Positions 1 to 10,829 of a DNA stretch of 64,000 nt are shown here, piece by piece. Origin of the DNA: Mycobacterium celatum (GTDB lineage: Bacteria; Actinomycetota; Actinomycetes; Mycobacteriales; Mycobacteriaceae); NCBI RefSeq assembly GCF_002101595.1, contig NZ_LQOM01000028.1, positions 62,001 to 126,000 of the forward strand. The letters run 5' to 3'. The notes beneath the pieces are model-generated. The model was not told where the DNA came from and made no database searches. It worked only from the letters and a program-made list of their open reading frames with translations. Every line of letters starts with the position of its first letter. The first letter of the stretch is position 1. Made by a program: the position numbers and the translations under genes.

Positions 1-902
1 TACTTGACCGTCGGCAGGTCGGGGCTGGACACGTCGTAGGTGTGCCCGGGCTGGGTGAGCAGCGCCGCCAGCTTCTCGGCCTTTTCCTCGGTGCGGTCGG
101 TGGTCCCCCAGATCACCGTGCGACCGTCGGTCAGGGTCAGCGTGATCGAGGAAACCGACGGCGCCGCTATCCGGCCGACCTGTCCGGCCACCTCCGGGCG
201 CAGCGCGGTCAGCACCTCCAGGGCGGCCTTGGTCGCCGGGTCGCTCGGCCCCGGGTTGTCGACGTCGAGGTAGGGCAACGCCGGCGGTGGCGGCGCGGTC
301 GCGAAGTCGACGCCGTCGCGGTCGTAGAGATGCGGGCCGTCGGGAAAGTCCTTGACCACCACCGGAATTCGCTCGACGACGGTGATTCGCAGCGCCGACG
401 GGTATTGGCGCTGCACCCGCGCACTGGCCACCCGGCGGATGGCCGCCACCCGGTCGGCGACCGCGCCGGTGTCGATCTGCAGCAACGGCGTTCCGGGCTG
501 GACTCTCGCCGCGTCGAGCACTTCCTCGCGGGTGACCGTTCCGGTCCCGGTGACGACGATGCTGCGCGCCGACATGACCGGCGTGAAATACAGAATCAAC
601 CCCAGCCCGACGGCGACCACCGACACCAGGATGGTCGCCAGTGCCATCTTCAGCCCCCGAACCGCGCCTCGCGGAACGGGTTTCGACTCGCTGGTCTGCC
701 CGCGGGCGCGGCGTTTGGCTTCGCGGCGAGCCTGCTCGATCGCCCGCGCGCGGGCCTGCGCCGCCCGCCGCTCGGCGCGTTCCCGGCGTGCGCGCCGGCG
801 AGGACCCTCGAACTCCCCCGGCGGAGCACCCTGTAGCGGCGGCCCGGCGGCGAAGATCGGTTCCGTCACGACCTCGGCGGGAGCATCGTTGTCATCGGTC
901 AC
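1..902 (-). CDS. ftsQ: Cell division protein FtsQ (stop codon cut by window edge)
   Basis: FtsQ is a bitopic divisome protein that links early and late septal proteins at the cytoplasmic membrane. The minus-strand frame starts with GTG at 902, whose GTGA overlaps the murC stop, and runs 300 codons to the edge; the last two visible bases are TA, so only the final base of the stop is missing. The protein has a basic Arg-rich cytosolic segment (about residues 34-68), one membrane helix (about 86-107) and a periplasmic POTRA-type region beginning near [10 protein letters not shown], followed by the FtsQ domain ending PDLPTVK. It is slightly shorter than the roughly 314-residue M. tuberculosis protein. 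It is the last visible gene of the dcw cluster; ftsZ would be expected next. Confidence 0.93.
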   Translation of the reverse strand, partial: MTDDNDAPAEVVTEPIFAAGPPLQGAPPGEFEGPRRRARRERAERRAAQARARAIEQARREAKRRARGQTSESKPVPRGAVRGLKMALATILVSVVAVGLGLILYFTPVMSARSIVVTGTGTVTREEVLDAARVQPGTPLLQIDTGAVADRVAAIRRVASARVQRQYPSALRITVVERIPVVVKDFPDGPHLYDRDGVDFATAPPPPALPYLDVDNPGPSDPATKAALEVLTALRPEVAGQVGRIAAPSVSSITLTLTDGRTVIWGTTDRTEEKAEKLAALLTQPGHTYDVSSPDLPTVK

Positions 903-2356
903 AACAACATCCCCGGCCGTCCCGGCGTGCTGCGGTTGGCCCGCACCCGCAGCGCGGTGAGGATCTCGGGCCCCAGCATGGTCACGTCGCCGGCGCCCAT
1001 CGTGACGACGACGTCGCCCGGCCCGGCGGCCGCGGCCACCGCCTCGGCGACCGCGGAGAAGTCGGATACGTAGTGCACCGGCACACTGACGTGCTCGGCG
1101 ACGCTGGCACCGCTGACCCCGGCCAGCGGCTGTTCGCGTGCCGCGTAGACGTCGAGCACGAAAACCTCATCGGCCGCATCGAGCGCCCGCCCGAATTGGG
1201 CTGCGAAATCCCTTGTGCGGGAATACAAATGCGGCTGGAAGACCGCAAGCGACCGGCCGCTGCCGCTCTGCTCGAGCAGGGTGCGCACAGCGGACAGCGT
1301 CGCGCCGACCTCGGTCGGGTGGTGGGCGTAGTCGTCGAACACGCGCACCGACGATGCGGTGCCGATCAATTCGAAGCGGCGACGCACCCCTTCGAAGCCG
1401 GCTAGTCCATCGAGCACGCGGTCGGCGGGAGCCCCGATCTCGACGGCGGCCACCAGGGCGCCCAGCGCGTTGAGCGCCATATGCCGGCCCGGCACCGAGA
1501 GCCGCATCACCGACGGGTGGATTTCGCCGGACAGCTTGATGTGCGCGACCCCGCCGGTGCCCTCTTGCTCCCAGGACAGCAGCTCGCCGGCTAACTGGTC
1601 GCCCGACGAGCCGTAACGCAGCACCCGAATCCCCAGTGCCGCAGTGCGTTCGGCCAGCGCCGCCGCGCCCGGGTCGTCGGTGCAGACCACCAGCGCCCCG
1701 CCCGGGACCAGCCGTTCCACGAACGAGTCGAACACCGCCGCATAAGCGTCGGCGCTGCCGAAGAAGTCCAGGTGGTCGGACTCGATGTTGGTGACCACCG
1801 CGACGTTCGGGGTGTACTCCAGCAGCGAGCCGTCGCTTTCGTCGGCCTCGGCGACGAAATAGTCGCCGCTGCCGTGGTGGGCGTTGGTGCCGGCCTCGCC
1901 CAGCTCGCCGCCGACCGCGAAAGACGGATCGAACCCGCAGTGCTGCAGCGCGACGATGAGCATCGACGTCGTCGTCGTCTTGCCGTGCGTGCCGGTCACC
2001 ATCAGCGTGGTGCGCCCGGCCATCAGCTTGGCCAGCACCGCGGGCCGCAACACCACCGGGATGCCGCGCCGCCGGGCCTCGACCAGCTCCGGGTTGGTTT
2101 TCGGGATCGCGGCGTGCGTAGTGATCACAGCGGTGGCGCCACCGGGCAGCAGATCCAGCGACGACGCGTCGTGGCCGATCCGGATCACCGCGCCGCGAGC
2201 CCGCAGCGCGCGCACCCCGCGGGACTCCTTGGCGTCCGATCCCGAGACCATCCCGCCGCGGTCCAGCAGGATGCGGGCGACCCCCGACATGCCCGCTCCC
2301 CCGATGCCGACCATGTGGACCCGCTGCAGCTCGCGGGGCAACGGCTCGGCGGTCAT
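899..2356 (-). CDS. murC: UDP-N-acetylmuramate--L-alanine ligase MurC
   Basis: MurC adds L-alanine to UDP-MurNAc, the first peptide step of cytosolic peptidoglycan precursor synthesis. The 485-residue protein starts with the nucleotide-binding [10 protein letters not shown] motif and has the Mur ligase ATP loop [11 protein letters not shown], then the central and C-terminal ligase domains (FEGVRRRFE and DDYAHHPTE). I chose ATG at 2356 ([10 protein letters not shown]) because its ATGA overlaps the murG TGA and it matches the family N-terminus; an upstream in-frame start exists at 2380. It is translationally coupled to murG before it and ftsQ after it. Confidence 0.96.
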   Translation of the reverse strand: MTAEPLPRELQRVHMVGIGGAGMSGVARILLDRGGMVSGSDAKESRGVRALRARGAVIRIGHDASSLDLLPGGATAVITTHAAIPKTNPELVEARRRGIPVVLRPAVLAKLMAGRTTLMVTGTHGKTTTTSMLIVALQHCGFDPSFAVGGELGEAGTNAHHGSGDYFVAEADESDGSLLEYTPNVAVVTNIESDHLDFFGSADAYAAVFDSFVERLVPGGALVVCTDDPGAAALAERTAALGIRVLRYGSSGDQLAGELLSWEQEGTGGVAHIKLSGEIHPSVMRLSVPGRHMALNALGALVAAVEIGAPADRVLDGLAGFEGVRRRFELIGTASSVRVFDDYAHHPTEVGATLSAVRTLLEQSGSGRSLAVFQPHLYSRTRDFAAQFGRALDAADEVFVLDVYAAREQPLAGVSGASVAEHVSVPVHYVSDFSAVAEAVAAAAGPGDVVVTMGAGDVTMLGPEILTALRVRANRSTPGRPGMLL

Positions 2357-3519
2357 CGCCGCCCCCGGCGCAGCGCGCACGCCACGTCCAACGCGACACG
2401 GGCGACCTGCTCGGCTGCGTCGCGGTGACCGACCCGCGCCGCGGCTGCGGTCATCGCCGCCAGGCGCGGTGCGTCGGTCAGCAGCCCGGCCACCTGCTGC
2501 GCCACGAAACCCGGCGTCAGGTCGGCGTCGGCGACCAACAGGCCGCCGCCGGCGTTGACCACCGGCAGCGCGTTGAGCCGCTGCTCACCGTTGCCGATCG
2601 GCAGTGGCACGTAGACGGCGGGCAGGCCGACGGCCGACACTTCGGCCACCGTCATCGCGCCCGACCGGCAGATCGCCAAGTCGGCGGCGGCGTAGGCCAG
2701 GTCCATCCGGTCCAGGTACGGCAGTGCCACGTACGGCGGGTCGCCCGGCGCCGGGGTGCGCAGGTCGAGAGCGTTCTTGGCGCCGTAGGCATGCAGTACG
2801 GCCACGCCGGCGGCGGCCAAGTCGGCGGCGGCCGCGGCGACCGCCCGGTTGATCGACGCCGCACCCTGCGACCCGCCGAACACCAGTAGCACCCGCGCGT
2901 CGTCGGCGAAACCGAAGTTCGCCAGCGCCGTCGACCGCAGCGCCGCACGGTCCAGCGAGGTGATGGCCGAGCGGATCGGCACGCCGACCACCTCGGCGCG
3001 CGGCAGCCCGCAATCGGGCACCGCGGAGAGCACGCGCTGCGCGGAGCGGGCCCCGACCCGGTTGGCCAGCCCCGCGCTGGCGTTGGCCTCGTGGATCACC
3101 ACCGGCACGCGGCGACGGCGGGCGGCCAGGTAGGCGGGCAGCGCCACGTAACCGCCGAATCCGACCACGACGTCGGCGGCGACGCCGTCGAGCACGGCAC
3201 CGGCTTGCCGGACCGCCCGCAACACCCTCGGCGGGAGCCGGAGCAAGTCTCCGGTGGGCTTGCGGGGCAACGGAACCGGGGTGATCAGCTCGAGGTGGTA
3301 GCCGCGCTCGGGGACTAGCCGGGTCTCCAGGCCGCGGGGGGTGCCCAGTGCGGTGATGCGGACCTGCGGATCCAGCGCCACCAACGCGTCAGCGACGGCC
3401 ATCGCGGGCTCGACGTGGCCGGCCGTGCCGCCGCCGGCGAGCACCACCGACAACGACGTGCTGCCCGAACGGGAGTTGTCGTTCACCCCGCTGGTCGGCT
3501 CTGTGACCGAGTCCCTCAC
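2353..3519 (-). CDS. murG: UDP-GlcNAc:lipid I N-acetylglucosaminyltransferase MurG
   Basis: MurG converts lipid I to lipid II on the inner face of the membrane. The 388-residue product has the GT28-family N-terminal glycine-rich loop [13 protein letters not shown] and the C-terminal sugar-nucleotide region with [21 protein letters not shown] and GNGEQRLNA. The start is GTG at 3519, giving a GTGA overlap with the ftsW stop; a low-complexity leader of about 24 residues precedes the conserved LSVVLAGGG start. It is a little shorter than the roughly 410-residue M. tuberculosis homologue. Confidence 0.95.
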   Translation of the reverse strand: MRDSVTEPTSGVNDNSRSGSTSLSVVLAGGGTAGHVEPAMAVADALVALDPQVRITALGTPRGLETRLVPERGYHLELITPVPLPRKPTGDLLRLPPRVLRAVRQAGAVLDGVAADVVVGFGGYVALPAYLAARRRRVPVVIHEANASAGLANRVGARSAQRVLSAVPDCGLPRAEVVGVPIRSAITSLDRAALRSTALANFGFADDARVLLVFGGSQGAASINRAVAAAAADLAAAGVAVLHAYGAKNALDLRTPAPGDPPYVALPYLDRMDLAYAAADLAICRSGAMTVAEVSAVGLPAVYVPLPIGNGEQRLNALPVVNAGGGLLVADADLTPGFVAQQVAGLLTDAPRLAAMTAAAARVGHRDAAEQVARVALDVACALRRGRR

Positions 3520-5114
3520 CCGTAACGCTGACCTTCCAGTGCGCGAGCACGCCCGCCGCGTGCGTGCCGCTCTTCATGCCTTTGTCGCGACCCGCTGCGC
3601 CCGGCTGCGCCGCGCTGGCGATCGCCACCGTTGTGTTGTCGCGACCCGCTGCGCCCGGCTGCGCCGCGCTGGCGATCGCCACCTCCATCATGCCGCCCGC
3701 GGGTCCGCGTGGTACCCCCAGACCGGCCGGCGGGCCGGTCGGCCGCGCGGGCCCGAGCCGGCCGAGCGGGTGGCGTGGGGTTTTGCGGGCGGGCGCGCAA
3801 CCGGTCGCGCAGCGCCTCCACCCGGGTGGGCGAGTACGGCTCGGGCAACGGCAGGCGCAGCAGCCGGTTCATCCGGTCGTCGCGCCCGGCGCGCAGCGCG
3901 GCGACGGCCTCCGGTTCGTGGCGTGCCGCGTTGGCCATCATGCCGATCATCAGAAGCGTTGTCGCCGTTGATGTTCCACCGGCGGAAATGAGCGGCAGCT
4001 GCAGGCCGGTGACCGGCAGCAGGCCGATCACGTAGCCGACGTTGATGAACACCTGGCCGAGGACCCACATCGTGGTGGTAGCGGTCAGCAGCCGCAGGAA
4101 GGGGTCGGCGGAGCGGCGCGCGATGCGCATGCCGGTGTAGGCGAACAAGCCGAACAGCGCCAGCAGCCCGAACGCGCCGACGAAGCCGAGCTCCTCGCCG
4201 ATGATCGCGAAGATGAAGTCGTTGTGGGCGTTGGGCAGGTAGTTCCACTTGGCGGTGCCCTGGCCCAGGCCGTGGCCGAAGATACCGCCGTTGGCCAGCG
4301 CGAACTTTGCTTGTTTGGCCTGGTAGCCGGAGCCCTGGGAGTCGGCGGCCGGATCGAGCCAGGACCGCACCCGGTCGGACCGATAGCCCTCGGACACCGC
4401 GAGGATCGCCGCGGAGACGATCACCGCGAGCAGCGAACTGAGGAAGACGCGCAGCGGCAGGCCGGCGTACCACAGCAGGGCCAGCAGGATGATGCCCAGC
4501 GACACCGTCTGGCCGAGGTCGGGCTGGGCGACGATGAGTGCCAACGCGATGACGGCCGCCGGCACCAGCGGGATCAGCATCTCGCGCAGCGACGCCCGCT
4601 CCATGCGCCGGGCGGCCAGCAGGTGCGCCCCCCAGATCGCGAACGCGATCTTGGTCAGCTCGGAGGGCTGCATCGAGAAGCCGGCGACCACGAACCAGCC
4701 GCGAGAACCGTTGGCGTAGTGGCCGACTCCGGGCACCAGCACCAGGACCAGCAGCACGATCGTGAGTGCGTAACCGGTAAACGCGGTGCGGCGCATCAAC
4801 CGCACCGGCACCCGCAGCGCCAGGTAGCAGGCCACCAGCCCGATCACCGTCCACAACACCTGGCGGCCGAAGATCACCCAGGCCGACCCGTCGTCGTCGT
4901 AGGAGCGCACCCCCGACGCGGAGAGCACCATGATCAGGCCGAGCGTGGTCAGCAGCGCGGCCACCGCGATGATCAGGTGAAACGACGTCATCGGCCGGCC
5001 CAGCCAGGTGCCGAACCGGGTCCTGGGAGCCGCTGTGCCGCTCGCCGGCGTCTCGGCCGCTTCCCCACCCTTCGGATCCCGGTGCAGCAACCGGGCCAGC
5101 GCGTTCTTCACCAC
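3516..5114 (-). CDS. ftsW: Septal peptidoglycan glycosyltransferase FtsW (SEDS family)
   Basis: FtsW is the SEDS-family polymerase that works with PbpB at the septum. The 532-residue protein has multiple hydrophobic helices after [15 protein letters not shown], and conserved SEDS stretches such as [42 protein letters not shown] and [10 protein letters not shown]. The long Arg/Pro-rich cytosolic C-tail (from about residue 430) contains two in-frame copies of an 18-residue unit ([16 protein letters not shown] plus two residues) encoded by a 54-bp tandem repeat at about 3587-3682. The tail still ends RALEGQRYG as in other mycobacteria. Start is GTG at 5114 (a second GTG follows at 5111), 3 nt after the murD stop; the stop overlaps the murG start. 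Confidence 0.94.
   Translation of the reverse strand: MVKNALARLLHRDPKGGEAAETPASGTAAPRTRFGTWLGRPMTSFHLIIAVAALLTTLGLIMVLSASGVRSYDDDGSAWVIFGRQVLWTVIGLVACYLALRVPVRLMRRTAFTGYALTIVLLVLVLVPGVGHYANGSRGWFVVAGFSMQPSELTKIAFAIWGAHLLAARRMERASLREMLIPLVPAAVIALALIVAQPDLGQTVSLGIILLALLWYAGLPLRVFLSSLLAVIVSAAILAVSEGYRSDRVRSWLDPAADSQGSGYQAKQAKFALANGGIFGHGLGQGTAKWNYLPNAHNDFIFAIIGEELGFVGAFGLLALFGLFAYTGMRIARRSADPFLRLLTATTTMWVLGQVFINVGYVIGLLPVTGLQLPLISAGGTSTATTLLMIGMMANAARHEPEAVAALRAGRDDRMNRLLRLPLPEPYSPTRVEALRDRLRARPQNPTPPARPARARAADRPAGRSGGTTRTRGRHDGGGDRQRGAAGRSGSRQHNGGDRQRGAAGRSGSRQRHEERHARGGRARALEGQRYG
3587..3682. repeat. 54-bp tandem pair of the dispersed GCGACCC...GCGATCGC element
   Basis: Two copies of a 42-bp element (3587-3628 and 3641-3682) lie 54 bp apart and are identical as read. 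Each starts GCGACCCGCTGCGCC and ends with the palindrome GCGATCGC plus CAC. They lie inside the 3' part of ftsW in phase, so each adds 18 residues. Related copies occur at 14965-15003, 39799-39829 (inverted, shortened) and 51289-51317 (shortened). Confidence 0.85.
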
Positions 5115-5117
5115 CGC

Positions 5118-6575
5118 CTACCGGGTCGTGGCGCGTACCGCGGCGGCGAATGCGTCGCCGCGGTCGGCGTAACCGGTGAACTGGTCGAAGGATGCGCCTG
5201 CGGGCGCCAGCAGCACGGTGTCGCCGGGCGCGGCGATGTCGCGGGCGGCGGCCACGGCGGCGGCCATCACGCGACTGCCGGGGGCCTCACCCGGTAGAGC
5301 AACAACTCTTGTCACAGGAGTCACAGGAGACTCAGCAGTCGCATGCATATCAGCATCCTCGCCTGTCACAAGCTCCACGACGGGGACATCCGGCGCGTGT
5401 CGCGATAACGCCTCGGCAACCTTGTCCCGGTCGCGGCCGATCAGAACCGCCCCGACCAGCCGCGACGCCATCCTGGCCACCGCCTCGTCGACCGACGCGC
5501 CCTTGAGCAGCCCGCCCGCGATCCACACCACCCGCGGGTAGGCCAGCACGGATGCCACCGCGGCGTGCGGGTTGGTGGCCTTGGAGTCGTCGACGTAACT
5601 GATCCCGTCGACAACGGCAACCAGCTCGGCGCGGTGCCGGCCCACCCGGAAGCTCGCCAGCGCGTCCGCAATCGCCGTCGCGGGCACGTCGAGACTGCGG
5701 GCCAGCGCGGCCGCGGCCAGCGCGTCGAGCACTCCGACCGGCCCGGGCACCGGTATCGACGAGACCGCGGCCAGGGCCAGGTCGTCGGCGAAGGCGCGAT
5801 CGATCAGCTGGCCGTCGCGCACGCCGAGTTCGCCGACGGCGGGCTCACCCAGCCGGAAGCCGACCCGCACCGGCGCCGGCGCGTTGTCCAGCAGCGCCGC
5901 GGCCCGTTGATCGTCGAGCCCGACGACCGCGACCCGCCCGCCCAGCACCCGCGCCTTGGCGACGGCGTAGTCGGCCATGCTGCCGTGCCAGTCCAGATGG
6001 TCCTCGGCGATGTTGAGCACCACGCCGGCCTCCGGCCGCAGCGACGGCGCCCAATGCAGCTGGAAGCTGGACAGCTCGACGGCCAGCAGATCGGCGGGCT
6101 CGCGCAGCGCGTCCAGCACGGGGTTGCCGATGTTGCCGCACAGCCGGGCGTCCAGGCCGGCCGCGGTCAGCATCGCGTGCAGCATCGACGTGGTGGTGGT
6201 CTTGCCGTTGGTGCCCGTGACGGCCAGCCAGCGCCGCGGGGGCCCGTAGTGGCCCGACGCGTCGAGCCGCCAGGCCAGTTCGACGTCGCCCCAGATCGGC
6301 ACGCCGGCGGCCGCGGCCGCCGCCAGCACCGGCGCCGTCGGCGGGAAACCCGGGCTGGTGATCACCAGGGCAAAGTCGCCGATGCGCGACGCGGCGGTCG
6401 ACGGGTCCACCGCCGCCAGCCCGGCGTCGGCGTACCGCTGCCGGGTGGCCGGATCGTCGTCGCACAGCGTCGCAGGCACGCCCAGCGACCTCAGCACCGA
6501 GAGCACCGACTGCCCGGTGACCCCGCCGCCGGTGACCAACACCTGCGTGCCGGGCGCCAACGGTTCCAGTGTCAT
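5118..6575 (-). CDS. murD: UDP-N-acetylmuramoyl-L-alanine--D-glutamate ligase MurD
   Basis: MurD adds D-glutamate to UDP-MurNAc-L-Ala. The 485-residue protein has an N-terminal Rossmann start ([13 protein letters not shown]), the ATP loop [11 protein letters not shown], the [10 protein letters not shown] segment and the C-terminal [12 protein letters not shown] and GGLLKG motifs, all typical of MurD. I chose ATG at 6575 (MTLEPLAPG), 1 nt after the mraY stop, which fits the usual family length; an upstream start at 6623 would add 16 atypical residues. The gene is followed almost directly by ftsW. Confidence 0.95.
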   Translation of the reverse strand: MTLEPLAPGTQVLVTGGGVTGQSVLSVLRSLGVPATLCDDDPATRQRYADAGLAAVDPSTAASRIGDFALVITSPGFPPTAPVLAAAAAAGVPIWGDVELAWRLDASGHYGPPRRWLAVTGTNGKTTTTSMLHAMLTAAGLDARLCGNIGNPVLDALREPADLLAVELSSFQLHWAPSLRPEAGVVLNIAEDHLDWHGSMADYAVAKARVLGGRVAVVGLDDQRAAALLDNAPAPVRVGFRLGEPAVGELGVRDGQLIDRAFADDLALAAVSSIPVPGPVGVLDALAAAALARSLDVPATAIADALASFRVGRHRAELVAVVDGISYVDDSKATNPHAAVASVLAYPRVVWIAGGLLKGASVDEAVARMASRLVGAVLIGRDRDKVAEALSRHAPDVPVVELVTGEDADMHATAESPVTPVTRVVALPGEAPGSRVMAAAVAAARDIAAPGDTVLLAPAGASFDQFTGYADRGDAFAAAVRATTR

Positions 6576-6576
6576 C

Positions 6577-7656
6577 TCAGCCGCCGGTCGCCGCGAGCCA
6601 TTCGCTGTAGAACAGCGCCACACCCAGACCGCAGCTGATCGCGGTCAGCAGCCAGAACCGGATGATCACCGTGGTTTCGGCCCAGCCGACAAGCTCGAAG
6701 TGGTGGTGGAACGGCGCCATCCGGAACACCCGGCGACCGGTGGTGCGAAACGTCAGGATCTGCAGCACCACCGAGACGATCTCGGCGACGAACAGCGAAC
6801 CGAGCACGACGGCGAGGAGTTCGGTGCGGCTGGTCACCGACAGCCCGGCGATGATGCCACCCAGCGCCAGCGACCCGGTGTCGCCCATGAAGATCTTCGC
6901 CGGCGCGGCGTTCCACCACAAAAAGCCGATGCAGGCGCCCGCCGTCGCCGCGGCGATCAGCGCCAGGTCCAGCGGGTCGCGCACGTTGTAGCAGCCCAGG
7001 CCCGGCGCGGTGGCGCAGGCGTTGCGGTACTGCCAGAACGTGATCAGCACATAGGCGGCACAGACCATAGCCATGGCTCCCCCGGCCAGCCCGTCCAGGC
7101 CGTCGGTGAAATTCACCGCGTTCGACCAGGCGCTCACCATCACCACGCAGAACAGCACGAACAATGCGGGAGCCAATGTGACAGTAGCGATTTCGCGCAC
7201 GTACGACAGGTCGGCGCTGCCCGGGGTGAGCCCGTCGTCGTTGCGAAATCCAAGCACCAGCACGCCGAACACCACTGCGGCGGTGATCTGCCCGACCGTC
7301 TTGGCGGTCTTGTTCAGTCCCAGGTTGCGCGACCGGCGGATCTTGATCAGATCGTCGACGAACCCGACGCCGCCGAGCGCGGTGGCCAGGAACAGCACCA
7401 GCAGCCCCGACGCCGAGGGCCCGCCGCCGTCGAATGCCATGCCCGCGAGGTGGGTGCCCAGGTAACCCGCCCAGATGCCGGCGAGGATCGCCACCCCGCC
7501 CATCGACGGCGTGCCGCGCTTGGTCTTGTGGCTCGGCGGTCCGTCTTCGCGGATCTCATGGCCGAAGCCCTGCCGGGTGAACAACCGGATCAGCAGCGGG
7601 GTCAGCACAATCGACACCGTCAGCGCGATGGCGACGGCGATGAGGATTTCGATCAT
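6577..7656 (-). CDS. mraY: Phospho-MurNAc-pentapeptide transferase MraY (MurX)
   Basis: MraY transfers phospho-MurNAc-pentapeptide to decaprenyl phosphate, forming lipid I at the membrane. The 359-residue polytopic protein has the same length as M. tuberculosis MurX and carries the family signatures [40 protein letters not shown] and the triple-histidine [12 protein letters not shown]. The ATG at 7656 overlaps the murF stop (ATGA). Confidence 0.97.
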   Translation of the reverse strand: MIEILIAVAIALTVSIVLTPLLIRLFTRQGFGHEIREDGPPSHKTKRGTPSMGGVAILAGIWAGYLGTHLAGMAFDGGGPSASGLLVLFLATALGGVGFVDDLIKIRRSRNLGLNKTAKTVGQITAAVVFGVLVLGFRNDDGLTPGSADLSYVREIATVTLAPALFVLFCVVMVSAWSNAVNFTDGLDGLAGGAMAMVCAAYVLITFWQYRNACATAPGLGCYNVRDPLDLALIAAATAGACIGFLWWNAAPAKIFMGDTGSLALGGIIAGLSVTSRTELLAVVLGSLFVAEIVSVVLQILTFRTTGRRVFRMAPFHHHFELVGWAETTVIIRFWLLTAISCGLGVALFYSEWLAATGG

Positions 7657-9209
7657 CGGGCAGCGTCCAGGCCATCAGCGTCCAGGCCCATCGGCTCGGC
7701 GGCGGGTGACGAGCGCTTAGCGCGAGGAGAGACGCCGCCCATCGGCTCCGCGAGCAGCGCGTCGGCGAGCGCGCCCAGCCCGGCCGCGTTGGACGCCTTC
7801 ACCAGCACCACGTCGCCCGGCTGCAGTTCGGCCCGCAACAGCGCCAGGGCCGCGTCGGCGTCGGCGACGATGGTGGCCTCGCCTCCCCACGAACCCTCCA
7901 TGACCGCGCCGTGGTGCATGGCGTTCATCGACCTCCCGGTTCCCACGACAATGAGTCGAGACACATCTAAGCGCACCGCCAACCGGCCGATGCGATCATG
8001 CTCGGCAATCGTGTCGTCGCCGAGTTCGGCCATCTCGCCCAACACAGCCCAGCTGCGCCGTCCGCCCCGCGCCATCCACGCCAGCGCCTGCAGACCCGCT
8101 CGCATCGAGTCGGGGTTGGCGTTGTAGGCGTCGTCGATGACGGTGACGTCGTCGGCGCGGGCGGTCACCCGCATCCGGTGCTGCGAAACCGGTCCCGCGG
8201 CACCCAGCGCGGCCGCCACCTGATCGAGGCTCGCGCCACATTCCAGCGCGACCGCCGCCGCACACAACGCGTTGCCGACCTGATGGTCGCCGTGCACGGC
8301 CAGGGCGACGTCGACGGCCCGCTCACCGGCGTGCAGCGTGAACTGCGGGCGGGCCAGCTCGTCGAGGGTGACCGGGCCGGCCCACACGTCGGCGGGTCCA
8401 CTGCGGCTGACCCGCACCACCCGGGCGGCGGTTTTGTCGGCCATCGCCGCCACCGCCGGGTCGTCGACGTTGAGGACGACCACGCCTGACTCTGGAATAG
8501 CTTGCGGCAGTTCGGCTTTCGTTGCCGCGATGGCCTCGCGGGAGCCGAACTCGCCCAGGTGCGCGGTGCCGACGTTGAGCACCACCCCGATCGCGGGTGG
8601 AGCGGTGGCGGCCAGCGCCGCGATGTTGCCGGGATGACGCGCCGAAAGCTCGAGGACCAGAAAATCGGTACTTTCGGTGGCGCGCAGCACCGTCCAGGGA
8701 TGGCCGAGCTCGTTGTTGAACGAGCCCGGCGGTGCCACCACCTCGCCGAGCGGGGCGAGCACCGCGGCCAGAAGATCCTTGGTCGACGTCTTGCCCGACG
8801 AGCCGGTGATCCCGACGATGGTCAGGCCGTTGGCGACCAGTTGCGCGGCCACCGCCGAGGCCAGCCTGGCCAGCGCGACCAGCACCGCCGCGCCCGACCC
8901 GTCGGTGTCGTGCTCGAGCACGCCCGCGCGGCTTGATGCCTGCCGGTCGGGGGTCACCACGATTGCCGGCACTCCGACCGGACGGGCGGCCAGCACAGCC
9001 ACCGCGCCGGCCGCCACCGCCGCCGCGGCGTGGTCGTGCCCGTCGGCGCGCGCGCCCGGCAGTGCCAGGAACAGCCCGCCGGGCGTGATTTTGCGGGAGT
9101 CGAATTCGACGGTCCCGGTGACGTGCACGTCGGCAGCATCCGCGGGCGAGATGTCGGCCAGCTCGCCGCCGACGATCTCGGCAATCCGGGCGACGGTCAG
9201 GTCGATCAT
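7653..9209 (-). CDS. murF: UDP-MurNAc-tripeptide--D-Ala-D-Ala ligase MurF
   Basis: MurF completes the UDP-MurNAc-pentapeptide. The 518-residue protein has the ATP loop [21 protein letters not shown] and the [11 protein letters not shown] motif. The start is ATG at 9209 ([15 protein letters not shown]), overlapping the murE stop as ATGA; the frame extends further upstream only inside murE. The C-terminus is extended beyond the usual [10 protein letters not shown] end by a short repetitive tail with a second AEPMG and LDADGLDA (DNA 7665-7745), making it somewhat longer than the roughly 510-residue M. tuberculosis homologue. Confidence 0.95.
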   Translation of the reverse strand: MIDLTVARIAEIVGGELADISPADAADVHVTGTVEFDSRKITPGGLFLALPGARADGHDHAAAAVAAGAVAVLAARPVGVPAIVVTPDRQASSRAGVLEHDTDGSGAAVLVALARLASAVAAQLVANGLTIVGITGSSGKTSTKDLLAAVLAPLGEVVAPPGSFNNELGHPWTVLRATESTDFLVLELSARHPGNIAALAATAPPAIGVVLNVGTAHLGEFGSREAIAATKAELPQAIPESGVVVLNVDDPAVAAMADKTAARVVRVSRSGPADVWAGPVTLDELARPQFTLHAGERAVDVALAVHGDHQVGNALCAAAVALECGASLDQVAAALGAAGPVSQHRMRVTARADDVTVIDDAYNANPDSMRAGLQALAWMARGGRRSWAVLGEMAELGDDTIAEHDRIGRLAVRLDVSRLIVVGTGRSMNAMHHGAVMEGSWGGEATIVADADAALALLRAELQPGDVVLVKASNAAGLGALADALLAEPMGGVSPRAKRSSPAAEPMGLDADGLDAAR

Positions 9210-10780
9210 CGGCGCTGCTCCTCCAGGGCGGCACCGAGCTCGACGCGGTCGTCGAACGGGCGGGTCTGCCCGCCGCCGCTCTGCCCGGTTTCGTGGCCTT
9301 TGCCGGTGACCAGGACGATGTCGCCGGGGCCCGCCCATCCGACCGCGTGCCGGATGGCGGCGCGCCGGTCGCCGATTTCGACGACCTCCGCGGTGCCTTC
9401 GGTTGTGCCGGAAAGGATTTCGCGACGGATGGCGGCCGGGTCTTCACCGCGGGGGTTGTCGTCGGTGACGACCACCAGGTCGGCCAGCTGCGCCGCGATC
9501 CTGCCCATCGGCGCCCGCTTGCCGGGGTCGCGCTCGCCGCCCGCCCCGAACACCACGGCCAGCCGGCTGCCGGGACGGCGCAGTGACATCAGCACCGCGC
9601 GCAGCGCGCCCGGCTTGTGGGCGTAGTCGACCAATGCCAGGAAGTCCTGGCCGCGGTCGATCTGTTCGAGTCGCCCCGGCACCCGGATGTCGCGCAGCCC
9701 GGTCGCGGCCTGCTCCGGCGATACGCCCAGCACATCCAGGATGGCCAGTGCGACAAGCGTATTGGCGATGTTGTAGCGGCCCGGCAGCCCGATGCGCACC
9801 CGGTGGTGCACGCCGGCGGGGTCGACGGCGGTGAAGTCGTGGCCGCCGGCGTCGGCCGTGACGTCCTCGGCGCGCCAGTCCGCGACGTCGCCCTCGGCGC
9901 TGACGGTGATCGCGGCGTCCGCGCGTTCCGCCATCGCGCGGCCGGCGTCGTCGTCCACACACACCACGGCGGTGCGAGCGTGCAACGGCGAGGCCGGGTC
10001 GAACAACCGCGCCTTGGCCTCGAAATACTCGGCCATGCTGCCGTGGAAGTCGAGGTGGTCGCGGGACAGGTTGGTGAACCCGCCCACGGCGAACCGAACA
10101 CCGTCGACGCGGCCCAGCGCCAGCGCATGACTGGACACCTCCATCACCACGGTGTCCACGCCGCGTTCGGCCATCACCGCGAGCCGGGCCTGCAATGCGG
10201 GCGCCTCCGGGGTGGTCAACGCGCTGGGAACGTCGGCGCCGTCGATCCGGATGCCGATGGTCCCGATCAGACCCACGATCCGGCCGGCCGCCCGCAGACC
10301 GGCCTCGATCAGGTAGGTCGTGGTGGTCTTGCCCGACGTTCCGGTGATCCCGACCACGGCCAGCCGCTCGGACGGATGCTGGTAAATCGTGGCGGCGAGT
10401 TCGCCGAGCACAGTGCGCGGCGACGGGTGAATCAGCACCGGCACCGCAGCGGCCATCTCGGCGACCCCGTCGGCATCCGTTAGCACCGCCACCGCGCCTC
10501 TCGCGACGGCGTCACCGGCATAGCGGGCGCCGTGGGTCGATGAGCCGGGCAGCGCGGCGAACAGGTCGCCGGGCTGCACGTCCTGTGCTCGCAGCGTCAC
10601 CCCGGTGACCCGCAGGTCGGGTACCACGCTGCCCTCCGCGGACACGGCGCCGATCTGGGCCGCCAGCCCCGGCAACGGCACGCCGGACCCGGCGCTGGGC
10701 CGCAGCGCAGTGGGCACGTCATCACCTCCGTCCGCTGCCTGTTTCAGACGTCGTATCAACGCCGTTAACGGCCATGACAC
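9206..10780 (-). CDS. murE: UDP-MurNAc-L-Ala-D-Glu--meso-DAP ligase MurE
   Basis: MurE adds meso-diaminopimelate to the precursor. The protein has the ATP loop [33 protein letters not shown] and the DAP-selecting DNPR motif in [11 protein letters not shown]. The start is uncertain. GTG at 10780 gives 524 residues with an N-terminus ([11 protein letters not shown]) resembling the M. tuberculosis one but with a poorly placed Shine-Dalgarno. In-frame GTG at 10717 (503 residues) is preceded by an excellent GGAGGTGA. A 17-codon ORF starting ATG at 10775 in another frame ends in that Shine-Dalgarno. The gene lies 49 nt after pbpB and overlaps murF. Confidence 0.93.
   Translation of the reverse strand: MSWPLTALIRRLKQAADGGDDVPTALRPSAGSGVPLPGLAAQIGAVSAEGSVVPDLRVTGVTLRAQDVQPGDLFAALPGSSTHGARYAGDAVARGAVAVLTDADGVAEMAAAVPVLIHPSPRTVLGELAATIYQHPSERLAVVGITGTSGKTTTTYLIEAGLRAAGRIVGLIGTIGIRIDGADVPSALTTPEAPALQARLAVMAERGVDTVVMEVSSHALALGRVDGVRFAVGGFTNLSRDHLDFHGSMAEYFEAKARLFDPASPLHARTAVVCVDDDAGRAMAERADAAITVSAEGDVADWRAEDVTADAGGHDFTAVDPAGVHHRVRIGLPGRYNIANTLVALAILDVLGVSPEQAATGLRDIRVPGRLEQIDRGQDFLALVDYAHKPGALRAVLMSLRRPGSRLAVVFGAGGERDPGKRAPMGRIAAQLADLVVVTDDNPRGEDPAAIRREILSGTTEGTAEVVEIGDRRAAIRHAVGWAGPGDIVLVTGKGHETGQSGGGQTRPFDDRVELGAALEEQRR
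10722..10775 (-). other. Possible 17-codon leader ORF overlapping the murE 5' end
   Basis: ATG at 10775, with AAGG just upstream, opens a 17-residue frame ([17 protein letters not shown]) whose TGA overlaps the GGAGGTGA ribosome site in front of the alternative murE GTG at 10717. The arrangement would suit translational coupling. It is incompatible with murE starting at 10780 only in the sense that both would share RNA; neither option is proven. Confidence 0.3.
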
Positions 10781-10829
10781 CTTATCTGTCCGGCGGCGTC
10801 GCGGGTCGCGGAGACGGCCGCTGTCGGCG

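Noticed and set aside
6358..8127. Plus-strand ORF of 589 codons across murD, mraY and murF
   Set aside because: Antisense to three highly conserved genes and rich in His, Arg and Gln, as expected of a shadow frame.
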